From assembly GCA_039817385.1 (NCBI GenBank), contig JBCBVY010000004.1, forward strand, positions 310,001 to 374,000: a stretch of 64,000 nt of DNA, given 5' to 3'. The stretch's first letter is position 1; each line of letters starts with the position of its first letter. Under the pieces are notes generated by a model. It ran no database searches and was not told the DNA's origin. It saw nothing but the letters and a program-made list of their open reading frames with translations. Source of the stretch: JBCBCP01 sp039817385. Its GTDB lineage: Bacteria > Pseudomonadota > Alphaproteobacteria > Rhodobacterales > Rhodobacteraceae. Below are positions 25,449 to 33,670 of the stretch, piece after piece. A program made the position numbers and the translations under genes.

Positions 25449-25874
25449 TCAGTCATCACTGCCGCCTGCGCCTGAATGGGATGTCGCGCTGTCGGGAACG
25501 TAGGTTTTGGCGGCATAGGCTTCCCACTCGGCTTGGAGGGGCGCGGGGAGGTTGAGGCGGTGTGGCGTCGTCGGTTGTTTCGGGCGCTCGGGATCGTAAC
25601 TGCCGTGCGAGGCGCTCCCCGGAAGGCTCTGGACCAGTGCCGCGGCGAGGGGGTGCGCGGGCAGTGTGAAGGGGCCAGCAGGCAGCGCTGCGATACGGGT
25701 GATGAGCGCGGGCAAGGCCGGGTCATCGAGTGACAGCGCCTCTGGTCCGCCCTGAGCGGCAAGGTGATGGCAGGCCGCCTGCGCAAAAAGTGCGGCTTGC
25801 GCGGGGTGCAGACCCGCGCCGATGGCCGCGCGGGTGGCAAGGGCGCGGGTTTCGGCCTCGGACCAGTCGCTCAT
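25449..25874 (-). CDS. small protein, possibly DUF3726
   Basis: 141 residues; starts MSDWSEAETRALATRAAIGAGL, an Ala-rich helix, and ends in a Ser/Gly-rich acidic tail. From memory this resembles DUF3726 proteins, but I am not sure. It lies last in a three-gene minus-strand operon; its ATG overlaps the stop of the 531-residue gene by 4 bases. It is Ala-rich and has no membrane segment. Role unknown. Confidence 0.6.
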   Translation of the reverse strand: MSDWSEAETRALATRAAIGAGLHPAQAALFAQAACHHLAAQGGPEALSLDDPALPALITRIAALPAGPFTLPAHPLAAALVQSLPGSASHGSYDPERPKQPTTPHRLNLPAPLQAEWEAYAAKTYVPDSATSHSGAGGSDD

Positions 25875-27466
25875 GCGGGAAGCCATGCGGCGTCTGCGCC
25901 TTGGGCGATCTCTTCGGCCAGCGGCATCCCTTGGGCCAAAGTGATCCGCGTCCAGAGGTCCGATTTGGGGTCGAACCCCGTCGCGCCAAACAGCGCCAGC
26001 TTGGCGCGCAAGAGGTCAATTGGGCGACAAGTGGCGGCGATCAGGTTGTCCTGGATTTCGGAATAGGGATAGCGGGCGTTGATGGCGGCGCGCTGCACGG
26101 CCATCAGGTGCTCTGGGTGCGCTTCGAGGAACGCGCCCAGCGGCATGTCACGCTCCGGCAAGTCCGCATAAAGCGCCGCGACCCGGCGCGCGATGTCGAG
26201 CGGGCTTTCCAGCTCTGCCCCCGGCTCGGTGTGGCGATTGCCCAGCCGCGGCTCCAGTTTGTTGGCAGAAACGTACCAGAACCGCTGGCACTGGTCGGGC
26301 TGCGCGTAAGGGATGCGCAGCGCCCAGGCGTAGCGGTCTGCGAGGATGCGGCGCAGGGCCTGCGTGCCCTGCGGCAGCGGCGCCAAAGGGCCGGTCGCAT
26401 CGGTCATTGACGGCCCCAGATCGTCCCCCGCGTCCCCCGCGGCCTCGATCAGTAAGGACACCATCAGTTCTTCGACCTCGACCGAAAGCGCGGCACAGCG
26501 GCGCAAGAGGGTGTGCAGATCGAAGTTATGCGGCAGCAAAAGCGTGCGCGCCCGCGACCAGTCCGACCGCAGCCGAGTGATACGTGCCTGATGCGCCGGG
26601 CCCGGTACGTGCCAGCTGGCGAGGTGCAGCGCGGCCTCCGCGCCAAGCGCCGCCAGCCGCGACGGGTGCAGCGGCAGGCTGAGCGCGCGGGCCAGCGCCG
26701 CCTCGCGCGTAGACATCCAGTTGTGCAGCAACACGGGGTGCGAGACGAGGAAGGGCGCCATGCCCAGCCCCGTTGCGTTGCCGATGCCAAGGGCCTTTTT
26801 CTGCGCCGTGCTCAGCCGTCCCTGCCCCACATGCTCCGCGAGGTCATGGGTGAAATGGCGGATCAGCCAGACCGTCAGCATCTCGGCGGCAAAGGCCCCG
26901 CCCATGCCGGGGCGGTCCGAAATCCGGCTGCGGTCGGACAGGCCAAACTTTCCGTTGCCGTACACGGCGGTGGTGCGCATCAGGTAGCCTTCGGTCAGGT
27001 CCGGCGCTTGCCCGGTGCGCAGGGCCCCTGTGAGCCGGTCCCAAAGGCGGGTGGATTTGTTCGCGCGGCTCAGCACCAGCTCGCTTTCGGTCTGGCGGCC
27101 CGCCTCTTGCAGCGGCGCGTTCGCGGCGATGCGGTCCAGCGCGGGGCCGTCCGGCACCCCGTCATGCAGGACAAAGGCCGCGTCCCACGCGGTGGCGATC
27201 ACACGGTCGGTCCGGTCTTCGTCCCGCAGCGGCTTGGTGATCGCCACGAGGCTGTAGCGGTGCCCGCCAAACGGCACCGTATAGACCGCGCGCCCGATGC
27301 CTTGCGCGTCCATCTCCCACAGGGTGCAGGTGACCACGGCCCGTTCCGACGCAAGGCGCCGCATCACCTGCCGCAGAAAGCTGAGCCGTGTCGGGAACAT
27401 CGCCCCGAAGCGGTGCAGGCGCATCACGCGGTGCGGCGGGCGCAGGGTGGGCGGCTCAGCGATCAT
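25871..27466 (-). CDS. unknown 531-aa protein in dipeptidase operon
   Basis: No family confidently recognised. The protein is soluble-looking and Arg/Leu-rich, with conserved-looking stretches RAVYTVPFGGHRYSLVAITKPL (split over about residues 57-78), MRTTAVYGNGKFGLSDR (about 163-179) and WYVSANKLEPRLGNR (near 410). The start at MIAEPPTL overlaps the dipeptidase stop by 4 bases (ATGA); an open frame continues upstream inside the dipeptidase gene but is a shadow. Coupling on both sides shows that it works in the same pathway as the dipeptidase-like enzyme. Confidence 0.75.
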   Translation of the reverse strand: MIAEPPTLRPPHRVMRLHRFGAMFPTRLSFLRQVMRRLASERAVVTCTLWEMDAQGIGRAVYTVPFGGHRYSLVAITKPLRDEDRTDRVIATAWDAAFVLHDGVPDGPALDRIAANAPLQEAGRQTESELVLSRANKSTRLWDRLTGALRTGQAPDLTEGYLMRTTAVYGNGKFGLSDRSRISDRPGMGGAFAAEMLTVWLIRHFTHDLAEHVGQGRLSTAQKKALGIGNATGLGMAPFLVSHPVLLHNWMSTREAALARALSLPLHPSRLAALGAEAALHLASWHVPGPAHQARITRLRSDWSRARTLLLPHNFDLHTLLRRCAALSVEVEELMVSLLIEAAGDAGDDLGPSMTDATGPLAPLPQGTQALRRILADRYAWALRIPYAQPDQCQRFWYVSANKLEPRLGNRHTEPGAELESPLDIARRVAALYADLPERDMPLGAFLEAHPEHLMAVQRAAINARYPYSEIQDNLIAATCRPIDLLRAKLALFGATGFDPKSDLWTRITLAQGMPLAEEIAQGADAAWLPA

Positions 27467-28443
27467 GCCGGCGCAAAGCTTTCCGCGTAGAACCGGTACC
27501 AGTTGCCGCCCATCAGCGCGCCCACCTCGGCATCGGAGAACCCTTTCGCCGCAAGGCCCGCCTGCACCTTGTCCCAGTCGCGGTTGTCCTGAAACCAATG
27601 CGGCATCGGCGGAAAGTCGGGCGCGGCTGCGGAGCCTTCGCCATAGTCGATCTGTTTGGACCACCGCCCCACGCGCATCCACTCCACAACGCTGTCCGGC
27701 TGGCCCTGACACAGGTCGGAGCCAAAGCCAAGCGCCGCCACGCCGTAGCGCGACGCGGCCTCGGCGATCATCGCGCAGAAGCCCTCCAGCGTGCAGTCCG
27801 AGCCGCCCGCAAGGTGGTGCGGATAAAGAGAAAAGCCCAGCATCCCGCCCCGCGCCGTGAGCGCGCGCAGCACCGCATCGGACTTGTTGCGCAGCGCCGG
27901 ATGCCACCATGCGGGGTTCGCATGCGTGATCGCGATGGGCCGGGCGGAGGCGTCGATGGCCTCCAGCGTGGAGCGCTCTGCCGAATGACTCATGTCGATG
28001 ACCATGCCAACGCGGTTCATCTCCTTGACCACCTGCTTGCCCATGCGCGTCAGGCCGGTGTCTTCAGCCTCGTAACAGCCTGTCGCCAGTAGGGACTGGT
28101 TGTTATAAGTCAGCTGCATGAAGCGCACGCCAAGCTGGTGGCAAATCTCGATCAGGCGGATGTCGTCTTCGATGGGGCTGGGGTTCTGAAAGCCGAAAAA
28201 GACCGCCGTCCGCCCCGTCTCGCGCGCGCGGTCCACATCCGCCGCCGTCAGACCACGCATCAGCACGTCCGGGTGCGCTTCGAACCAGGCGTTCCACGCC
28301 TCGAGGTTCAGCACCATTTCGCGAAAGCTCTCGTGGTAGGCGATGGTCACGTGGATCGCATCCACGCGCCCTGCCCGAAGCTGCGCGAAAATCTCGGGGC
28401 CAAAGCGGCAATATTGCAGGTTGTCGATCCGCGGAAAACGCAT
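27463..28443 (-). CDS. M19 membrane-dipeptidase-family protein
   Basis: 326 residues, TIM-barrel amidohydrolase of the renal dipeptidase family. Later metal ligands are visible: Glu in NPSPIEDDI, His in IDMSHSAERS, His/Arg in ITHANPAWWHPALRNKSD, Asp in GFGSDLCQG. The usual N-terminal H-x-D ligand pair is not seen; the protein begins MRFPRIDNLQYCRF instead. This short type is, from memory, often encoded near dimethylglycine or betaine degradation genes, so the true substrate may not be a dipeptide. First gene of a three-gene operon. Confidence 0.8.
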   Translation of the reverse strand: MRFPRIDNLQYCRFGPEIFAQLRAGRVDAIHVTIAYHESFREMVLNLEAWNAWFEAHPDVLMRGLTAADVDRARETGRTAVFFGFQNPSPIEDDIRLIEICHQLGVRFMQLTYNNQSLLATGCYEAEDTGLTRMGKQVVKEMNRVGMVIDMSHSAERSTLEAIDASARPIAITHANPAWWHPALRNKSDAVLRALTARGGMLGFSLYPHHLAGGSDCTLEGFCAMIAEAASRYGVAALGFGSDLCQGQPDSVVEWMRVGRWSKQIDYGEGSAAAPDFPPMPHWFQDNRDWDKVQAGLAAKGFSDAEVGALMGGNWYRFYAESFAPA

Positions 28444-28474
28444 AGCGTCACGCTGGCGCAGCACGGCGCAGAGG

Positions 28475-28918
28475 TCAACGGGGCGAAAGCGGCGCAGCGG
28501 CGAGGAAGGGCTGCGTCGGCGTCCCGTCGGCCCCGCCCGGCCCTTCATCCGACAAGGCAATCGTCAGCTCGGACGCGCGCGGCAACAGGTCATTTGGCAG
28601 CGCGATGCGCCACGACGCCTGCGCGGGCACCAGCCCAAGGGAGACCGGCGGCGCCCCTGGCGCGATGGCCCAGATTTCGGTGCTGCGTCCCGCGGGTTCG
28701 GCCCCGGCGGTGCGGGCCATGCGCAGGGTGCCGCGCCCGACGAAGAACGACGCGACGACCTGATAGTCCCGCCCAAGCGGCGCGAGGCCCGCGACCAGCA
28801 CTTCCGGCGGCGGCTGCAGCAGGTAGGCCGCACCGCCCACCGCCGCGCCGCCCAGTGCAAGCGCCCCGGCGCCGATCAGCCAGCGGCGGCGGCGTTGTGG
28901 CGGCGGCTGCACACTCAT
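28475..28918 (-). CDS. anti-sigma-K-like protein lacking the sigma-binding domain
   Basis: 147 residues. Basic N-terminus (PPPQRRRRW), one membrane helix or signal anchor (about 14-33), then an RskA-type periplasmic domain: VVASFFVGRGTLRMARTAG, STEIWAIAPGAPPVSLGLVP, ASELTIALSDEGPGG. Full-length RskA-type anti-sigma factors carry about 90 more N-terminal residues that bind the ECF sigma factor; here that part and any adjacent sigma gene are missing. Either a remnant or a repurposed periplasmic protein. Start at MSVQPPP. Confidence 0.7.
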   Translation of the reverse strand: MSVQPPPQRRRRWLIGAGALALGGAAVGGAAYLLQPPPEVLVAGLAPLGRDYQVVASFFVGRGTLRMARTAGAEPAGRSTEIWAIAPGAPPVSLGLVPAQASWRIALPNDLLPRASELTIALSDEGPGGADGTPTQPFLAAAPLSPR

Positions 28919-29052
28919 CGCGCGGCCCGCCCCGAGGCCCGCGTCACCGGCTTTGCCATCGCAGTTTTCCCCAACCTGTTTCACCGCTTGGGCTGTAGTG
29001 TAGGCCGCGACCGCGCTGCGCAACACCTGCAACGGAATGTGGCAAGATCGAA

Positions 29053-29256
29053 ATGGTACCGAAACAGAGCTTTCCCGCGCCATTCGAGCCAAACGCATTC
29101 ATCACTTCCCGCCTTGCCGGTCAGCAAAACAAGCTGAACACCCAGGCCACCCGGCTGCTGAGCCGGTAGAACGACATCACGCTGACCAAATGGCGCATCC
29201 TGGTGTTGGTGTCCTTCTGGGACAAGGCCAGCATGGCGCACACTGAGTATTTCTGA
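29053..29256 (+). pseudogene. broken MarR-family regulator
   Basis: Translating from ATG 29053 gives an N-terminal MarR-like helix (FITSRLAGQQNKLNTQATRLLSR), then an in-frame TAG at 29167-29169, then NDITLTKWRILVLVSFWDKASM, which matches the helix entering the MarR wing (typically G-LTL-x-QWRVL). A TGA follows at 29254. The recognition helix and the C-terminal dimerisation part are gone, and the flavoprotein gene starts 46 bases later. Confidence 0.72.
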
Positions 29257-29302
29257 GCCCGCGCCTCTGGACAGGGCCGCGGCGCTCTGCTGAGGTCCGG
29301 CT

Positions 29303-30490
29303 ATGACAGCGCTCAGACAAACATATGATATCGTGATCATCGGCGGGGCCATGATGGGCTCCTCCACGGCGTGGTTTCTGCGCGACATCGGCTTTGACGG
29401 CTCCGTTCTGGTGATCGAGCGGGATCCGACCTATGCCGCCTGCTCGACCGCGCACACCAACAGCTGCATCAGGCAGCAATTCTCGACCGAGCTGAACGTG
29501 CGGATCAGCCAGTTCGGGGCGGAGTTTGTCACCTCCCTGCCCGAGCGGATGGGCGGGGACGCGCCGCGGCTGGCGATCCAGAACTTTGGCTACATGTACC
29601 TTGCGGATACGGAGATCGCCGCCGATATGCTGCGCGCCAACGCGCAGGTGCAGCACGCGGCGGGGGCGGCGACGCGGCTGATGGCGCCTGCCCAGATCGC
29701 CGCGGCCTACCCGTTCTACAACCTCGATGGGATCGTGCTGGGGTCGATCAATACCGTGAACGAAGGATATTTCGACGGCGCGACGGTATTCGACTGGTGG
29801 CGGCGCGAGGCGCGGCGGCGCGGGGTGGACTATGTTCAGGGTGAGGTCACCGGGCTGGACGTGCGCAGGGGCCGTGTGACCCACGTGCAGCTTGCGGACG
29901 GCAGCACACTTGCCTGCGGCCAGGTCGTGAACGCCACCGGCCCCCGCGCGGCGCGCACGGCGGCGATGGCGGGGCTGGCCCTACCGGTGGAGCCGCGCAA
30001 GCGCTTTACTTACATCTTCGGTGCGGAACGTCCGCTGGACCGGCCCCTGCCGCTGACCATCGATCCCTCAGGCGTGCACGTGCGCGAGGTGGGCGGCGGG
30101 CTTTATCAGGCGGGCGGGCATCTGGACATCGACCCTGCGGTGGAGCCGGATGACTTCGCGATGGACCACGCGTTTTGGCAGGACCACGTCTGGCCCGCGC
30201 TTGCCACCCGCGTCCCCGCCTTTGAGGCGGTGAAGGTCACGTCCGAATGGGCGGGGCATTACGCGATGAACACCTTTGATCACAACGCGATCCTCGGGCC
30301 GCACCCGGAGGTGCAGAACTTCATCTTCCTGAACGGCTTTTCCGGCCACGGGCTGCAGCAATCCCCGGCGATGGGCCGCGCGACCGCCGAATGGCTGGTG
30401 CACGGCGCCTATCAACGCCTCGATATGACCCCGTTTCACTACGACCGGCTGGTACAAAACACGCCGATTTTAGAGACGGCTGTGATCTGA
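29303..30490 (+). CDS. FAD-dependent amine/amino-acid oxidoreductase (DAO family)
   Basis: 395 residues, single DAO domain. N-terminal Rossmann motif DIVIIGGAMMGSSTAWFL, then ACSTAHTNSCIRQQFSTELN (cofactor-proximal), and the C-terminal FAD motif GFSGHGLQQSPAMGRATAEW. It resembles monomeric sarcosine oxidase and dimethylglycine- or opine-type flavoenzymes. The exact substrate cannot be read out. Start ATG at 29303, next to the remnants of a MarR gene that may once have controlled it. It ends in the 28-bp palindrome at 30493. Confidence 0.82.
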   Translation: MTALRQTYDIVIIGGAMMGSSTAWFLRDIGFDGSVLVIERDPTYAACSTAHTNSCIRQQFSTELNVRISQFGAEFVTSLPERMGGDAPRLAIQNFGYMYLADTEIAADMLRANAQVQHAAGAATRLMAPAQIAAAYPFYNLDGIVLGSINTVNEGYFDGATVFDWWRREARRRGVDYVQGEVTGLDVRRGRVTHVQLADGSTLACGQVVNATGPRAARTAAMAGLALPVEPRKRFTYIFGAERPLDRPLPLTIDPSGVHVREVGGGLYQAGGHLDIDPAVEPDDFAMDHAFWQDHVWPALATRVPAFEAVKVTSEWAGHYAMNTFDHNAILGPHPEVQNFIFLNGFSGHGLQQSPAMGRATAEWLVHGAYQRLDMTPFHYDRLVQNTPILETAVI

Positions 30491-30492
30491 GG

Positions 30493-30520
30493 GTAGGATG
30501 GGCAATATTGCCCATCCTAC
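30493..30520. terminator. 28-bp perfect palindrome, bidirectional terminator-like
   Basis: GTAGGATGGGCAAT is followed at once by its reverse complement ATTGCCCATCCTAC. It starts 3 bases after the stop of the + strand flavoprotein gene and ends 3 bases before the stop of the minus-strand RND gene, so it fills the entire convergent gap. No T-run on either side. Confidence 0.75.
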
Positions 30521-30523
30521 GCG

Positions 30524-33500
30524 TTACTCGGCGGCCAGCGCGCGGGATGGCAGCGGGTCCGCCAGGACCACGACCTTCTCTTCTGTCTCCACCCGCTTCA
30601 CCCGGCGCCGGATCAGCGCATAGACCGGCGGCGTGAAGTAGAAGCTGACCACCGTAGACAGCAGAACGCCGCCCGCAATCGCAATGGCAAAGGGTGGCCA
30701 GAACCCGCCGCCGCCCATGATCAGCGGCAGGAAGCCGCCAAAGGTGGTGATCGTCGTTGAGACGATATGCCGGCTGGAGCCTGTCACGACCCGCGCCATC
30801 GCGTCCGTGTCGCCCTCCGCCGCGTCCGGGTCGTTCTGAAGGCCCGTCAGGATGATGATCGCCGCGTTAATCGACACCCCGATGGAGCCGATCACGCCGA
30901 TGATCGCGTTGATCCCAAACGGGTACTGCATCACCGCAAGGCTCAGCATCGACAGGCCCGCCGACAGCACGCACACCACTAGCGCCACCCCGGTCAGCCG
31001 GAAGGAATTGAACGTCAGCGCGATGGTCGCAATTGTCAGCGTCACGATCAGCCCGACCGAGGCCAAAAGATTGCCCACCGTGCTTGAGCGCGCGTCGCTG
31101 TCCCCGCCAAGGCTGAGCGTGTAGCCCGAGGGCAGCGTGAACCCCGACGCATCGAGCGCGCCAAGCACCTCTTGCAGCGCCTCTTCGGGCAGCACACCCG
31201 GCACGAGGAACGCCTGCACCGTGTTCTCGCGCAGCCCGTCCGAGCGGATGATGACGCTCTCGGACGGCTCCACGATGGGCGTTGCGATTTCCGACAGGGG
31301 CACGGCGGGAAATGCGCCGGTGGCCGAGATGGCGGGCGCGTCGGGCAGCAGGATCGGCATGTCCGCAATCGCCTGAAGGTCGGTGCGCAGCCCTTCGGAC
31401 ATGCGCACGCGGACGGGCAGCTGCTCCGTTCCTTCCACAAGGCTGCCCCCGGTCAGACCAACAAGCGCCGTGTTCAACTGCGCCGCGACATCCGCCACGT
31501 CGAGGCCGAGCAGCCGCGCCTCCACCTCGTCAATCTGGAAGCGGACCTGCGGCGCGCCGCCGTTCACGCCGGTGCGGGCCTGCGTGACCATGTCGAGGTC
31601 CACCATCACCCGCCGCACCTCATCGCCCAGACGGCGCAGGGTGGCGATGTCCTGCCCCTCAATCGTGATCTCAACCGGGGCCGCGACGGGCGGGCCTTGC
31701 ACCAGCCCGCGCGCGATGACCTGTGCCGACGGGAAGCGTTCGTTGAACGTATCCTGAAGTTCGGCCACCAGCCGTGCGGCGTCGGCGTCCGTCTCGGTCG
31801 TGATCATCGCCTGGGCATAGCCCGGTTCCTGACTGCGCCCGCCGGTAATGTTGTAGTAGAATGCCGGCCCGGACTGGCCGATGGACCAATAAGCCGTTGT
31901 CACCGCAGCATCGCCCCGGATGATCGCGTCCATCTCGCGCACCTCGGCAGCGGTCTGGCTGATGGAGGTGCCGGCGGGAAAGTCCGCCTCGATATAAAAC
32001 TGGTTGCGGTCCACGCCGGGAAAGAATTGCGCCGTCAGCGTCGGGAAGGCGGCAAAGCCCAGAACTGGCAGGATCAGCGACACCGCAATCGCGCGCAGCG
32101 GGTTCCGCACAGCCACGCGGATCGTCCATTCAAACGCGCGGCCCAGCGGCGGGATCGTGATGCCGCGGGTGAACATGTTGCCCTTGTCCGCCGTGGGCAG
32201 CACCCAGCCCGCAATAGCGGGCGTGATCGTCAGCGCCACCGCGAGCGACCACAACAGCATCAGCACCACGGCCATCGCGATCGATCCGACGAAATCCCCC
32301 GCAGGCCCCGGCAGCAGGATCATCGGCGTGAAGGCCAGCGCCGTTGTCACCGTGGAGGCGATCAGCGGGCCGGAGAGGCGAGAGACCGCGCCCTGCACCG
32401 CCTCGATCCGCGCCATGCCTTTTTGCAGGCGCTGGCGCACTTCGTCCGACATCACGATGGCTGCGTCGACCAGAAGGCCGAGCGCCACGATCAGACCCGT
32501 GACCGACATCTGGTGAATGGGCAGCCCGATAAAGTTCATCGTCGCGAGCGTCGCGAGCGAGACAACCGGCAGCACCAGCGCCACGATCATCGCCGCCTGA
32601 AAGCCCAGCGTCAGCAGCAGCACCGCCACCACAAGGCCCACGCCGATGGCCATGTTCATCCCAACCTCGGCCAGACGGTCCACGGTATAGGTGCTCTGAT
32701 CAAACAGCAGCGTCTCCTCGATCCCCAGCGGGACAAGGTCAGCCCCCGCGGCCAATTCCGCGCGGACAAAGCCCATCCAGCGGTCAATCTGCACGCCGTC
32801 CTGCGCCAGCACCCCGACAAGGATCGCCGGTTTGCCGTTCGCAATCGCGTATTCCGCCGCCGGATCGCGCGGGCCGCGGTCGATGCTGGCGATATCGCTC
32901 AGCTTCACGGTCGCGCCGCTGGGCCCCTCGCGCAGAACCACTTCGCGCAGCCGGTCGAGGGTCTGGATTTCGCCGGTGACGGCAATGGTCAGGTCCACGC
33001 TGCCCTGCAGGCGGCCCGATTGCACCTTGCCGTCAGCCTCAGCGATGCGGGCGGAAATCTCTGCCGCCGTCAGGCCTAAAGCCGCCGCTTTTGACGGATC
33101 GACGGAGATCAGCACTTCTTCTTCTGGCGTGCCGAAATAGTCCACCGCGCGGGTGGCGGGGATGGAACGCAGCCGGTCGCCCAGCGCTTCGGCATGGCGC
33201 GACAGCAGCGTGAGGGGGATGCCCGCCTCGCTGGCCGTGACCGCAATCACGGCGGAATAGGCAGAGATGCCTTCGGCGTTAAAATCAGGGGCCAGCACAC
33301 CGGCGGGGAAGTCCGCCCGCGCGTCCTCGACCGCGTCGCGCGCCTCTGACCAGACCTGTTCGATCGTGGCCTCGTCCAGCGTCTCGATCAGCTCGATGGA
33401 CACCACCGACACGCCCGAGCGGGAGACGGAAGCGACCGTGTCGATCTCTGCAATGGCGCGCAGCTCGTCCTCGATCTCTGCGGTCACCAGGCTTTCCACA

Positions 33501-33667
33501 CGCTCGGGATCGGCGCCGGGGAACTGGGTCGTGACGGTTGCAAAGAGGTTGGTGATCGTCGGGTCCTCCTGCCGGCCCAGCGACAGGAAAGAACTCAGAC
33601 CGGCGGAGACCAGCACGAGGATGATCAGCGCAACGAGGCGGGGCTGGCGGAAGGTGAGCGTGGACAT
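30524..33667 (-). CDS. RND-family efflux permease
   Basis: 1047 residues, twelve transmembrane helices with two large periplasmic loops. Seen: N-terminal helix with RQPRLVALIILVLVSAGLSSF, the LGLLVDAAIVMSDEVRQRL segment of TM4 (proton-relay region, with one of the two usual Asp), TALAFTPMILLPG, and the C-terminal GVIGSIGVSINAAIIILTGL. Heavy-metal/hydrophobe efflux (HAE) type, probably drug or organic solute export. It is 3 bases downstream of its membrane-fusion partner. No outer-membrane TolC gene nearby. Confidence 0.93.
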   Translation of the reverse strand: MSTLTFRQPRLVALIILVLVSAGLSSFLSLGRQEDPTITNLFATVTTQFPGADPERVESLVTAEIEDELRAIAEIDTVASVSRSGVSVVSIELIETLDEATIEQVWSEARDAVEDARADFPAGVLAPDFNAEGISAYSAVIAVTASEAGIPLTLLSRHAEALGDRLRSIPATRAVDYFGTPEEEVLISVDPSKAAALGLTAAEISARIAEADGKVQSGRLQGSVDLTIAVTGEIQTLDRLREVVLREGPSGATVKLSDIASIDRGPRDPAAEYAIANGKPAILVGVLAQDGVQIDRWMGFVRAELAAGADLVPLGIEETLLFDQSTYTVDRLAEVGMNMAIGVGLVVAVLLLTLGFQAAMIVALVLPVVSLATLATMNFIGLPIHQMSVTGLIVALGLLVDAAIVMSDEVRQRLQKGMARIEAVQGAVSRLSGPLIASTVTTALAFTPMILLPGPAGDFVGSIAMAVVLMLLWSLAVALTITPAIAGWVLPTADKGNMFTRGITIPPLGRAFEWTIRVAVRNPLRAIAVSLILPVLGFAAFPTLTAQFFPGVDRNQFYIEADFPAGTSISQTAAEVREMDAIIRGDAAVTTAYWSIGQSGPAFYYNITGGRSQEPGYAQAMITTETDADAARLVAELQDTFNERFPSAQVIARGLVQGPPVAAPVEITIEGQDIATLRRLGDEVRRVMVDLDMVTQARTGVNGGAPQVRFQIDEVEARLLGLDVADVAAQLNTALVGLTGGSLVEGTEQLPVRVRMSEGLRTDLQAIADMPILLPDAPAISATGAFPAVPLSEIATPIVEPSESVIIRSDGLRENTVQAFLVPGVLPEEALQEVLGALDASGFTLPSGYTLSLGGDSDARSSTVGNLLASVGLIVTLTIATIALTFNSFRLTGVALVVCVLSAGLSMLSLAVMQYPFGINAIIGVIGSIGVSINAAIIILTGLQNDPDAAEGDTDAMARVVTGSSRHIVSTTITTFGGFLPLIMGGGGFWPPFAIAIAGGVLLSTVVSFYFTPPVYALIRRRVKRVETEEKVVVLADPLPSRALAAE

Positions 33668-33670
33668 GGC

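Noticed and set aside
29167..29169. Recoding of TAG (e.g. pyrrolysine) in the MarR-like frame
   Set aside because: The frame is truncated soon after and lacks the recognition helix, so simple decay explains it better.
31172..33079. A 635-codon + strand frame inside the RND permease gene
   Set aside because: Low-complexity Arg/His-rich translation; the minus-strand RND protein explains the region.
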